A DNA stretch of 64,000 nucleotides from Symsagittifera roscoffensis. Lineage: Eukaryota > Xenacoelomorpha > Acoela > Convolutidae. The DNA lies in assembly GCF_963678635.1 (NCBI RefSeq), contig NC_087066.1, positions 28,091,301-28,155,300 of the forward strand, given 5' to 3'. The position numbers and the translations under genes are program-made. The notes below the pieces were generated by a model that saw nothing but the letters and a program-made list of their open reading frames with translations, was not told the origin of the DNA and did no database searches. Shown here one piece after another: positions 12,741 to 25,171 of this stretch. Each line of letters opens with the position of its first letter. The stretch's first letter is position 1.

Positions 12741-14222
12741 CTAAAGCAGTGATACAGTTGATTCTTCATAATGAATTACCTACTCTGTTGCTTGGAAACA
12801 CAATACAATTGAGAACGCCAAAAAAGTACTTAGCTTACTGGAAACAAAACTTTCAAACACACAAGGGAAAATCAGGGTTGAGATGACACCACTCAAATTT
12901 GGCAAAAAACGTGTTACTCATGGTATACTGAGTAAAGCTACAACTATTTGAAAGCGATAACAACTGCGATAACTACAATGCGATAACTACGACAATGGAA
13001 AATTATGAGTTCTAGAAACATTTCTTGATAACAACCTGACCGGTAGCAGAAAAAAAGTCATTTCTCAACAAAATTTTTTCCCATTTCAAAAAAATATGGT
13101 TGAGCTCCTCTTGAGCAGTTGCGATGATCCAAATCAAAAGAAAGCTTGCGTAAAAAATTCATCAAATCTTCGATATTCTGCAATGAAGTGTAGTAACTCT
13201 GACAACCCGAAAAGGATTCGAGTGATTTTATGTAGAGGAAAAAATATGAAATTATATAACCAATAGTAGTAAACTAGCAGCAGGATATGCGATTCCGGTG
13301 CTATTATTTTTATTCGGCACTTTTTTCAGATTTTCACTGTAAGTCCTAAAAAATCAATTTTTGACTAAGAAAAAAGTTAGGGCTGAGAAGAAATCGAGTG
13401 TAAACTCACACCAACATGGCGAAGGAATCTCTGGTTGTTTGTTGTGCAGGCTCTTGATAAGTTCTTTCTAACGATTCTTTTTATGATTTTTTCCAAAATA
13501 ATAAGAGTAATGTAAAAATAATGTGAGAGATATGGATGTAAGCCAAGTCAAAATTTTGGGTTTGGGCAAATGGTATTGGAAAAAAGCACTTGCTAGCCCT
13601 CAACAAATTTTCACTATTTTTTTGAATGGCTTAAGAACAAGCTATTAATAAACAATTTTCAACGATTCTTTAAATTACATCTTTCAGAATCAACAAGTTT
13701 GAGAATTTTTCAAATGAGCCAAAACAAAAATTTGATGTTGAAAATTTATTTTAGCTCTTATTTAATTTTCTCCACATCCACACAATCAAACTTAGTTTTT
13801 CTGGATGCCAGCTCTTTTTGGGTTTACTTAATTTTTTTATGCACAATTTTCAATAGGTTGGAAAAAAATCTTTTCATGAGCTGAAATTGGCGAATAGAAA
13901 AAATGATTATCATTTTGAAACTGAGAGCATATATATTTTATGATTACCACCTTCCTTTTGACGCACTTTTTAACAGAGAAAAAAAAAATTTTCTTTGGGG
14001 GAGATTTTCTCTTGCAATGCTGAAATGAAAAGAGAAAAATTGGTTTCAAAGAACTTTTTTTATAAGATTTAGACCATCTGAGGTATTATTAACTCAATCT
14101 ACTGTCATAGCCAAAAATAAAGATCCTATTTCATATTTTTATTCTCCAATGCATACAATAAAATCCAATGCTTTTTATCGAATAATTTAAGTTGATCTGA
14201 AATCATTGAAAATTAAAAAGGT
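12741..14222. repeat. duplicated block Y, copy 1
   Basis: Non-coding, AT-rich. It shares long stretches with 21186-22080 ('gatacagttgattcttcat', 'aacatggcgaaggaatctctgg'), and its second half (about 13880-14215) is nearly the same as about 15778-16100. The ORFs at 13699-13884 and 13837-14049 lie in these repeats and show no protein-like conservation. Confidence 0.65.
13568..13677. repeat. 110-bp direct repeat, first copy
   Basis: This 110-bp stretch, beginning AAATGGTATTGG and ending TTTAAATTA, recurs at 14223-14332 with no differences that I can see by eye. That makes it much younger than the surrounding diverged duplications. Confidence 0.85.
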
Positions 14223-14332
14223 AAATGGTATTGGAAAAAAGCACTTGCTAGCCCTCAACAAATTTTCACTATTTTTTTGAATGGCTTAAGAACAAGCTAT
14301 TAATAAACAATTTTCAACGATTCTTTAAATTA
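14223..14332. repeat. 110-bp direct repeat, second copy
   Basis: Second copy of 13568-13677. It abuts the (TACA)n microsatellite with only GC between them, and it interrupts the block Y homology that otherwise continues at 'cattgaaaa…aaaaag'. Confidence 0.85.
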
Positions 14333-14334
14333 GC

Positions 14335-14944
14335 CATACATACATACATACATACATACATACATACATACATACATACATACATACATACATACATACA
14401 TACATACATACATACATACATACATACATACATACATACATACATACATACATACATACACACATACATACATACATACATACATACATACATACATACA
14501 TACAAACATACATACATACATACATACATACATACATACATACATACATACATACATACATACATACATACATACATACATACATACATACATACATACA
14601 TACATACATACATACATACATACATACATACATACATACATACATACATACATACATACATACATACATACATACATACATACATACATACATACATACA
14701 TACATACATACATACATACATACATACATACATACATACATACATACATACATACATACATACATACATACATACATACATACATACATACATACATACA
14801 TACATACATTTATACATACATACATACATACATACATACATACATACATACATACATACATACATACATACATACATACATACATACATACATACATACA
14901 TACATACATACATACATACATACATACATACATACATACAGACA

Positions 14945-14975
<31 letters not shown>
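14335..14975. repeat. (TACA)n microsatellite, about 160 units
   Basis: About 640 bp of CATA/TACA tetranucleotide with only isolated interruptions (near 14461, 14505, 14809 and 14941), degenerating into 'catatatgcatacatatgag'. Open frames of MYVC repeats on the minus strand are translations of the microsatellite, not genes. Confidence 0.98.
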
Positions 14976-14977
<2 letters not shown>

Positions 14978-14988
14978 GCATACATATG

Positions 14989-17290
14989 AGTGAGCTTGAG
15001 ACCAATTTGATTTAGATCAAACAAATTGTGGAAATAATTTTGTGTGTCAAGGAAGTCGAGACAGTTGAAAACACACCCATTTTTGGTCAAAAAAGTCGAA
15101 ACATTCATGCGGGGTCGAGCAAAAAACTTTTAAAAAAGGGAATCTAAGGTAATGAAGACATAACATAAGTTCATGATAAAATTTGTTTTCTTAAAAATGG
15201 CAGTCAATTTAACTCTCGGATATAATTTTGATACAGTATCCAAACGAAAATTCTGCTAAGCTGGTGACTTCAAAAAACATATTTCAAGAATAAACTTTCT
15301 TTTATCAAAAAGTTCGGCCATCTAAGCTTTTGTAGATTAAGCTGTCATGCCCAAATCATTATGGTCAACAATGCGTAATCAGCATCTTTTCAGTTTATGA
15401 AAATCAAAAGTTCATAAGCAAAAATCTTTTCTTAATATTAGGGAGAAAAGTGTAAAGGATAAAATTCAAACTCGCAAAATTGTTGTATATTCTGAAACAT
15501 TTTTTTCACTTTTGCTTTTTGAAAACAAAACGGAAATGTTTCGGAAACGTCAGCCAACGTTCTTTTACATGAAATTACAACTAAGTCATTGGAAAATTGT
15601 TCGAAGTTTTATCAGCCCTAGAACAAAAAATATTGATTATAGCTAGCCTGACTGGTAGGAGAAAAAAACCAGTCCTCAACCACAGATTTCAGAAGAAGGT
15701 TTTTTTGAGCTCCTCTTAAGCAGTTGCGTTGGTTCATAAGGAAAGTTTTTTGAAAATTTTTCGAACAAACAATTGGGTTATAGAAAAAATGATTATCATT
15801 TTGAAACTGAGAGCATATATCTTCAACGACTACCACCTTCCTTTTGACGCACTTTTTAACATAGAGAAAAAAAAAACAATTTTTTATAGGAGAACTTCTC
15901 TTGCAATGCTGAAATGAAAAGAGAAAAATTGGTTTCAAAGAATTTTTTTTATAAGATTTAGACCATCTGAGTTATTATAAACTCAATCTACTGTCATAGC
16001 CAGAAATGAAAATCCTATTTCATATTTTTATTCTCCAATGCATACAATAAAATCCAATGCTTATTATCGAATAATTTAAGTTGATCTGAAATCATTGAAA
16101 AACTAAAAAGGTTCTGAGAAAATTTTTTTAAAAAGAATTCGTCAGTCTAAGGTAATAAAGACAAAATATATAATCATGATCAAATATGTCTAATCAAGTA
16201 AAAAAAATATCATGATCAAAATTGTATCAAAAAAATTGGCAATCAATTTAACTCTTGGATAAAATTTTAATACAGTTTCCAAATGAAATTTCTGCTGAGC
16301 TGGTGACTTCAAAAAACATATTTCAAGAATAAACTTTCTTTTATCAAAAAGTTCCGCCATTTAAGCTTTTGTAGATTTAGCTGTCATGCCCAAATCATTA
16401 TGGTCAACAATGCGTGATAAGCATCTTTTCAGTTTATGAAAATCAAAAGTTCATAAGCAAAAATCTTTTCTTAATATTAGGGAGAAATGTGTATAGGATA
16501 AAAGTCCAACTCGCAAATTTTTTGTAAATTCTGAAACATTTTTTTCACTTTTATTTTTTGAAAACAAAACGGAAATGTTTCCGAAACGTCAGCCTACGTT
16601 CTTTTACATGAAATTACAACAAAGTCAATGGAGAATTATTCGAAGTTTTATCAGCCCTAGAACAAAAATTATTGATTATAGCTAGCCTGACTGGTAGGAG
16701 AAAAAAAACCAGTTCTCAACCACCGATTTCAAAAGAAGTTTTTTTTGAGCTCCTCATAAGCAGTTGCGTTGGTTCATAATAAATGTTTTCTGAAAATTTT
16801 TCGAACAAATAATTGGTTTATAGAAAAAATCATTATCATACCAATTTCATGGTATGGAGATCGTATGATAAACTTTTTTGTCCATAAAAAAATCAAGAGT
16901 TTTAAAGATCAAAATGATTTCAATCATTGAAAAAACCCATTTAGGCTCATCTGAACTATTTAAAAGGTTTTTAAAAAACTTTTTGAACAAAAACTTTGTT
17001 TATCGAAAAAGTGCTCATCATGCCATTTTCCTAGAATGAAAACCGTATGATAACCTTTTTTTGTCAAAAAAAGAAGAACAACGGGGCCAATTTGATCTAA
17101 CATAATCAGAAAACGAATCAAGTTTATTTAAACTTACCAAAAAAAAGTTTTTTTTAAAGAGTATCTGAAAAACAATTCAATCAATAAAATGTTTATCATA
17201 CAGTTTTCATAAAAGGAAATCCTATGATAAAAATTTTTACCATAGAACCCATCCATGGAATTGTATGATAAGCTTTTTCTTTTGTACGGA
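14989..17290. repeat. block Y, two tandem copies of about 1.04 kb
   Basis: 15130-16130 and 16130-17100 are tandem copies. Landmarks recur about 1040 bp apart, for example 'atgcccaaatcattatggtc' near 15347 and 16387, and 'gcctgactggtaggagaaaa' near 15645 and 16685. A third relative lies at about 22100-23100. The right end (16830-17290) passes into the TATCATAC palindromic minisatellite. No gene is supported. Confidence 0.75.
16830..17290. repeat. TATCATAC/GTATGATA palindromic minisatellite, cluster 2
   Basis: Alternating half-sites such as TCATACCAATTTCATGG and GGAATTGTATGATAAGC every 40-70 bp, as in the clusters at 1750-1950 and 22770-23180. Confidence 0.6.
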
Positions 17291-17299
17291 ATTAAATGA

Positions 17300-19246
17300 T
17301 GAGCATGTGAGATATTTAAACTCGGAGAAAACCCTGTTCAATAACGAACAAATAAAACCCCTCGCACTTAAGCCCGTCATCCTAAGATGAGTTTTTCTTA
17401 AAAAAACTGATGTGTACTCATCAAAAAAAAAAGACCTGTAACCACAAAAAATAGCCAAAAAAAGTGAACAAAATTACTTCGACCGTACATCTGATAATGA
17501 AATCATCAATAACGATTTTTCTGCTGTAGACAAACCTTGAGGTTTTGTCATCCTAGCTCCGATATACAATGAGTTATCACATTTTTTATCGAGCTCTGCA
17601 ACTGTTTTCAACGTTTCTCTAATAAACATGCATATTATTTCACTAAGTACTAACAAAACAAACAGGGTCGGGTACTAGACGAAATTCTTGTTCAAGACCG
17701 AACGAACTATACTCCTCGCAATTAAAACCAACATCTCTACAACGAGTTCTTCTTAAAAAAGGATGTATTCACTAAAAAACTGAAACAACAAAAAGACAAA
17801 AAAAGTGGTTGAAACTTTTTCGACAGTTCATCTGATAACAACACTATCAAAACTGTTGTAATTTACGCCTAACCTTTAAGTTATTTTATCCTAATTTCAA
17901 TATACAATGAGTTATCACATCTTTTATTGAGCTTTGCAACTGTTTTTAACGTTTCTCTAATAAACATGCTTATATTTTCCCTAAAAACCTTACAAAACAA
18001 AAAAAATCGGTTGCTAGGAGAAAGCCCTGTTGAAGATGGAACGAAGATTCCGCTCGCATTTGAATCGGTCATCTCCACGACGAATTCTTCTTGAAAAAAA
18101 TTGTTCATAAAAAAAGACTTGTAAGAACAAAAAATTACCAAAAAAATAACCGAAAATGTTTTGACAGTCCATGTGATAACAAAATTTTTAACACGGTTGT
18201 GTTTTACGTTTAACCTCTAAGTTTTTTCATCATAATTTCATCATACAATGAGTTATCAGATCTTTATCGGGCCCCGCAACTGTTTTTAACGTTTCTCTAG
18301 ATATTTTTCCTTAAGACCTAACAAGGCAAACAAACTCGGATACTATGCGAAAGCTCTGCTCAAGAACGAACAAAAGATACTCCTCGCAATTAAATCCGTC
18401 ATCTCTACGACAAGTGCTTCTGGAAAAACTGATGTGTTCATTAAAAAAAAGACCTGTAACAACAACAAATGACCAACAAAATTGACTGAAACTTTTTTAA
18501 GAGTCCGTCTGATAACAACATCATTAATAAAATTGTATTTTACGCTTAGCCTCAAATTTTTATCATGCTAGTTTTAAAATACGATGCGTTATCAAGTATT
18601 TTCTCGAGCCCGGCAACTGTTTTTAACGTTTCTCTAATAAATATGTATATAATTTCGCTAAATACTTAACAAAACAATCAAACTCGGGTACTAGTAGAAA
18701 ACCCTATTCAAGACCGAACGAATGACTTTCCTGTCAATTAAATCCGTCATTAAAAAAAGACCTGTAACAACAAAAAATGAACAAAACATTTAACTGAAAC
18801 TATTTTAACAGTCCATCTGATAACAACATCATCAACACTGTTGTATTCTACGCTTAACCGCGAGATTTTCTTATCCAAATACTCCGATATACAATGAGTA
18901 ATCACATCTTTTATCAACCTTCTCAACTGTTTTCAACGTTTCTCTAATAAATATGCATTTGTTTTTCCTAAATTCTTATCAAAACAAACATAATCGGGTG
19001 TAAACAGAAAGCCTTGCTCAAGACCAGACTAATAGAACCCCTTTTACTTGAGCCGGTCATCTCTTATACGAGTAGACGAGTTGTTTTAAAAGACTGATGC
19101 GTGCACTTTGAAAAAAAGACCTGTCACAAAAAAATTTCAAAAAAACTGACTAAAACTAATTTAACCGTCCTTCTGATAATAAAATCAAGATCACTGATGT
19201 ATTCTACGCTTAGTCTTAAAGTTTTATCACCCTAGCTGCAATTAAA
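17300..19246. repeat. satellite II, second array
   Basis: About five to six units of the same monomer family (phrase GCAACTGTTTTCAACGTTTC near 17600 and 17940, 'actgtttttaacgtttc' near 18280 and 18615, and 'caactgttttcaacgtttc' near 18925). It ends with the 'acgagtagacgag' variant that precedes block X. Confidence 0.8.
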
Positions 19247-19757
19247 ATAGAGCTTGAGGCATGGTCTCTTATAAGGATCCTCAACTAACATGGAGTTCTT
19301 CGCTTGAAAAAATTCAAAGACCAATCAAAACCAGCAAAAATGGGTAAAGGAAGACAGTATAGCCCACGAATGACTGATTGGTAGCTTTTTTTTATCAAAC
19401 CAATCAAAATAACAAGGTTTTTTCATGAGATGCACTACTTGTAAATCTGATTTCTTAGAAAAACACTTTTGAGTGGAGTATGCACAAAAAAACCTACCGT
19501 AAAGTCTCAGTTTAAAAAACTGATCGTTCTGAAAACTAAAAAAATCAATTTTTAATCATCGAAGATTCAATTCGATCACAAATTGATATTCAGAGGTGAC
19601 AAATTCCAAGGCAGCGCTACAGATCATATTTTGCGAGAAATTGGATAAATTAATCATTAAGTAAAGCTTTCGAACTATTCTTTAAAACTATCAACTTTGT
19701 ACTAATCACAACACAATTTAAACTGCCTTTACCATAATTTTGCTTATAGGTCACACT
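19247..19757. repeat. duplicated block X, copy 2 (truncated)
   Basis: Nearly the same as 12107-12610 and 20590-21075. It breaks off just after 'gcttataggtcac', where satellite II sequence resumes. Confidence 0.78.
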
Positions 19758-20586
19758 GAAAAAATAACAAAATAACACCAAAAAAGACTGAAACTTTTTC
19801 AACATTCCATCTGATAGCAACATGATCATCATTGTTGTATTTTACGCTTTACCTAAAAGTTTTATCATCCTAGTTCCAATATACAAAAACTTATTACATC
19901 TTTTCTCGAGCCCTGCAACTGTTTTCAAGGTTTATCTAATAAAATGCATATATTTTCCCTAAATACTTAACAAAACAAATAAAATCGGATTTTAGAAGAA
20001 AACGCTGATCAATACCGAACAAATTATACCCCTCGCATTTCATTCCGTCATCTCAACGGCGAGTTCTTCTTGAAAAACCGATGTGTTCATAAAAAAAGAC
20101 CTGTAACAACAAAAAATGACCAACAAAATTGACTGAAATTGTTTTAAGAGTCCATCTGATAACAACCTCATTAACACTGTTGTGTTGTATTTTACGCTTA
20201 ACCTCAAAATTTTATCATCCTAGTTCCACAAGACGATGCGTTATCACGTAACTTATGGAGCCCCGCAACTGCTTTTAACGTTTCTTTGAAAAATATGCGT
20301 TAACTTTTCCTAAAAACTTATCAAAACAAACAAAATCGGGTATTAATAAAAAACCAAATAGGGGTGGGGGTTTAATAGAAACCCCTCTCATTTAAATCCG
20401 TCATCCCTAAGACGAGTAGACGAGCTTGTTTTAAAAGATGTGTACTCTTTGTTAAAAAAAGACCTGTAACAAAAAACTTACACAACATACTGACTAAAAC
20501 TAATTTAACCGTACTTCTGATTTAAAAAATTAAGATCACTGATACATGCTTAACCTCAAATTTTTATCACCCCAGCTGCAATTTTA
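19758..20586. repeat. satellite II, third array
   Basis: About two and a half monomers ('ccctgcaactgttttcaagg' near 19912 and 'ccccgcaactgcttttaacg' near 20261), again ending in the variant that precedes block X. Confidence 0.78.
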
Positions 20587-23200
20587 ATAGAGTTTGAGGC
20601 ATGGACCCTTAGAAGGATCCTCAACTAACATGGAGTTCTTCGCATGAAAAAATTCAAAAACCAATCAAAACCGGAAGACAGTATAGCCCACGAAAGACTG
20701 ACTGGTAGCTTTTTTTATCAAACAAATCAAAATAACAAGGTTTTTTCATGAGGTGCACTACTTATAATTCTGATTTCTTAGAAAAACACTTTTGAGTCGA
20801 GTATGCACAAAAAAAACCTACCGTAAAGTCTCAGTTTAAAAAACTAATCGTTCTGAAAACTGAAAAAATCAATTTTTTATAATCGAAGATTCAATTCGAT
20901 CACAAATTGATATTCAGAGGTGACAAACTCCAAGGCAATGCTACATATCATATTTTGCGAGAAATTGGATAAATTAATCATTAAGTAAAGCTTTCGAATT
21001 TTATTTAAAACTATCAATTTTGTACTAATCACAACACAATTTAAACTGCATTTACCATTACTTTGCTTATAGGTCACCCTAAAAGCCATTTCATTTGCTC
21101 AACCTAAAAATTTGTTTACATCTATTTGCAAAATTGATTGAGTTATTTGGCTCTTTTACACAATTTTTTTAGAACGGCTTCCCCTTATAATTATTTCTAG
21201 CAACTAAAGCAGTGATACAGTTGATTCTTCATAAAGAATTACCTACTCTGTTGCTTGGAAACACAGTTGAGTAAAGCTACAAATAAATCAATGCCATAAC
21301 AACTGCGATTACTACAATGCGATAACTACAATAACGGAAAACTATGAGTCCTAGAAAAATTTCTTGATACAAACGTGACCGGCAGCAGAAAAAAAGTCAA
21401 ACTCAAAAAACTTTTTCGATTTCAAAAACAAAAAACGATATGGTTGAACTCCTCTTGAGCAGTTCTGGTGATCCAAATTAAAAGAAAACTTGCGCAAAAA
21501 ATTCAACAATTCCTCGAAATCCTGAACGAAGTGTAGTTACTTTGACAACCCGATCAGGATTTGACTGATTTACCATAATGTAAATTAAGGAAATTAAATA
21601 AAAACAGATTACCAATTGTAGTAAATTTTAGCAGGAAAATAGATTCTAGAGCTATTTTTTTTCGGCAATTTTTCCAGATTGTAAAACCACCTTTTCACTG
21701 TTTGCCCTAAAAATTCACTTTTTGACTAAGAAAAAAAATAGGGCTAAGAAGAAATCGAGTGTTAACTCTCATCAACATGGCCAAGGAACCTCTGGTTGTT
21801 TGTTGTGCCGGCTCTCGATAAGTTGTTTTTAACGACCCATCTTTTTTCTATAGGGGAACTTTTCTTTCTAGGCTGAAATGAAAAGAGAAAAATTGGTTTC
21901 AAAGAAATTTTTTCATAACATTTCGGCCATCTGAGCTATTTTGAATTTAGTCATTTGTCATAGCCAAAAATTTCGACTTTCTACTAAATTTTCTACGTCA
22001 TTTTTTTATTCTTAAATTAAATACATTAATTACCAGTGGTTATTATCGAATAAATAATTTGATCTAAAACCATCGAATAAAAAAAAGGTTATATGAAAAA
22101 AAAACTTTTAGAAGAACTCGGGAATCTAAGGTAATGAAGACATAACATAAGTTCATGATAAAATTTGTTTTCTTAAAAATGGCAGTCAATTTAACTCTCG
22201 GATATAATTTTGATACAATATCAAAACGAAATTCCTGATAAACTGGTGACTTCAAAAAACATATTTCAAGAAAAATGTTTCTTTTATCAAAAAGTTTGGC
22301 CTTCTAAGCTTTTGTAGATTTAGCTGTCATGCCCAAATCATTATGGTCAACAATGCGTACTGAGCATCTTTTTAGTTTATGAAAATCAAAAGTTTATCAG
22401 CAAAAATCTTTTCTAATTGTTAGTAAGAAATGTGTATAGGATAAAAGTCAAATTCGCAAACTTTTCGGATATTCTGAAACATTTTTTTTACTTCAGTTAT
22501 TTGGAGAAAACGTGAATGTTTCGGAAACCCCATTTAACGATCTTTTAAATGGGACTACAACTAATTCAATGCAAAAAAACACTCGAAGTTTTCTCCTAGA
22601 ATATAAATTATTGATAATAGCTAGCAAGAGTGGTAAGAGAAAAAAAATCATTTCTCGACAAAATCCTATCAAATTTCAGAAAAACGATTTTGTTGAGCTC
22701 CACTTGAGCAGTTGCGTTGATTCATAAATGCTTTTTGAAAAGTTTTTTGAACAAGCAATTGGGTTATGGAAAAAATGATTATCATACCGTTTTCATAGAG
22801 TGGAGATAGTTTGATAAGCATTTTTTGTCCGAAAAAAATCAAGATTTTTAATGATCAAAATGACTTTGATCTCAATATACCATTTTCATAGATTGAAAAT
22901 CGTATGATAATAATTTTTGTCAAAAAAGAAGAAAAATGAGGGCCAATTTGATCTAACTTAATCAGAAAACATATCAAGCTCATTTAAATTTACCAAAAAA
23001 CTCTTTCTCCAGGTTTTCTGAAAAAAAAAATTTATGGAAAAAAATGCTTATCGTACAATTATTATAAATGGTAATCCTATGATAAACGTTTTTTCCAAAG
23101 TACCCACACATGGAATAAGATGGTAAGCCTTTTCTTATGTATGGAAATGTGTGATAAGCATTCTTTATGTATGGAGGTCAACACAGGCGCATGTGTAAAT
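20587..23200. repeat. blocks X and Y, copy 3
   Basis: 20587-21260 matches block X, 21186-22080 matches 12740-14215 with indels, and 22100-23100 matches the 15.1-17.1 kb tandem. The end (22770-23180) is a third cluster of the TATCATAC palindromic minisatellite. A 71-codon frame at 22512-22727 is not conserved in the sister copies and is not called. Confidence 0.7.
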
Positions 23201-23329
23201 CAACGTCGGCTTCAGTATACTTTCCAACATTCACAAGCAAAAGGAACGAAAAAAATTATCAATTTATAATCTTAAGTCTCTGAAAGGTATTTTTTTTCAA
23301 GGATCATTTTCGACACTTTTTCTAAATTC
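23201..23329. other. short unassigned stretch
   Basis: AT-rich sequence between the palindromic minisatellite and the next satellite II array; nothing recognisable. Confidence 0.3.
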
Positions 23330-24669
23330 ACATCTGTAATTGAGCCCTGCAATTGTTTTCAATGTTTCTCTAATAAAAATGCATATCATTTCCTTAAATA
23401 CCTAACAAAACAAACAAATTCGTGTACTAGGAGAAAGCCCTGTTCAAGCAAGATCGAACAAATGATACCCCTTGCAAGTGAATCCGTCATCTCTACGACG
23501 AGTTCTTTTTAAACATTTGATTTGTTCCTTAAAAAAAGACCTGTAAAAAGAGAAAATGACCAAAAAAAACGACTGGAATTATTTTACTAGTCCATCTGAT
23601 AAAAACATTATCAACACTATTGTATTTTACACCTAACCTCAAAGTTTTATAATCCTAGTTTCAATATACAATGAGTTATTACATATTTTATTGAGCCCTG
23701 CAATTAATTTTAAAGTTTCTCCATTAGAAATGTATATATTTTCCATAAACATCTCACAAAACGAACAATCTTGGGTGCTAGAAGAAAGATCTGTTCAAGA
23801 GCGAATAATTGATACCTATCGCAATTAAATTTGTCATCTCTAAGACGAGTTTCATTAAAAAATTTGATGTGTTCACCTAAAGAGAAGACCTGTAACAACA
23901 AAAAATGACCAAATAAATTGCCTGAAACTTTTTTAACAGTCGATCTGATAACAATATCATCAATACTAATGTATTTTACGCATATTCTCACAGCTATATC
24001 ATCCTAGTTTCAATATACAATGAGTTAGTACCTGTTTTTATCGAGGCCTGCATTCGTTGTTTAATGTTTCTCTAATCAAAGTGCATATATTTTTCCTATA
24101 TAGCTAACAAAACAAAAAAATTCGAGTAGTAGGAGAAAACCTTGTTCAAAACCGAACGAATGATACCCCTCGCAATTAATCCGTAATCTCTTCGACGAGT
24201 TCTTCTTAAAAAACTGACGTGTTCATTAAAAAAAGACCTGTAACAACAAAAAATGACCAAAACAATTGACTGAAACTATTTTAAGAGTCCATCTGGTAAC
24301 GGCATCATTAACAATGTTGTACTTTACGCTCAAACTCAAAGCTTTATCATCCTAGTTTCCAAATACAATGGGTTATTACCTCTTTTATCAAGCCCTGCAT
24401 TTGATTTTAACGTTTCTCCAATCAAAGTGCATATGTTTTCCCTAGGTACCAAACAAAACAAACGAATTCGGGTACTAGGAGAAAGCCCTGTTCAAGACCG
24501 AACAAATGATACCCCTCGCAATTAAATCCTTTATCTCTACGACAACTTTTTCATAAAACACTGATGTGTTCATTAAAATAAAGACCTGTAACAGCAAAAA
24601 ACGCACAAAAAATGTGACTGAAACTTTTCCAAGAGTCCATCTGATAACAACATCATCAACACTATTGTA
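23330..24669. repeat. satellite II, fourth array (hosts Polinton copy 1)
   Basis: About four monomers ('gagccctgcaattgttttcaatg' near 23342, then near 23695, 24045 and 24395). The last unit is cut after 'catcaacactattgta', where the Polinton end begins. Confidence 0.82.
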
Positions 24670-25020
24670 AGTAGTAAATGTCGGGGCAGTGCAGCCGGGA
24701 GGGGGGATGCTGACCTCCATGTAATATCATAGGCTATAGAGTCTTCGGTCAGCACCCTATATATCAACAAAGGCAGTAGGTTTCGCAATGTGTTAGGGTA
24801 GGGAATAGAATTGGTGAGGTTTCATGGTTTGAGTGAGGGTAAGAGGATGGTAAGAAAAAACGGTGTTTTTTGAGTTTTGTGTAGAAATGTCTAGTTTTTC
24901 GCAAAAATTTCGGCGCGCGTTACCTAATGGGTAAAAATTATTGGTGTATTACATCGGAATAGATATTCCAGTGTATTAAGATTGGTCATAGTTTCAGATT
25001 GTAAGATGGTAAGTTTGAAA
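24670..25020. repeat. Polinton copy 1 left terminal repeat
   Basis: Homologous over its length to 28500-28850 and 48949-49310, and in inverted orientation to 61780-62132. It includes AGTTTCAGATTGTAAGATGG, the degenerate iteron found in all copies. Confidence 0.82.
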
Positions 25021-25171
25021 AAAGTTTGGAGCCCGAATTTTTTAGCGCTCGATTTTGCCAATGTTCCAGATTCTAAAAATATTCTTAACCGAAAAAAATG
25101 TACTGTTAACCCAAACGTAGAGTTGTAAAATCTTGTCAAAAAAAGAGACTATTTACTGTTTTAATTCACAG

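Noticed and set aside
14314-15108. Three long overlapping open frames of MYVC repeats (up to 264 codons)
   Set aside because: They are translations of the (TACA)n microsatellite, open in several minus-strand frames at once because the 4-bp unit contains no stop in that direction.
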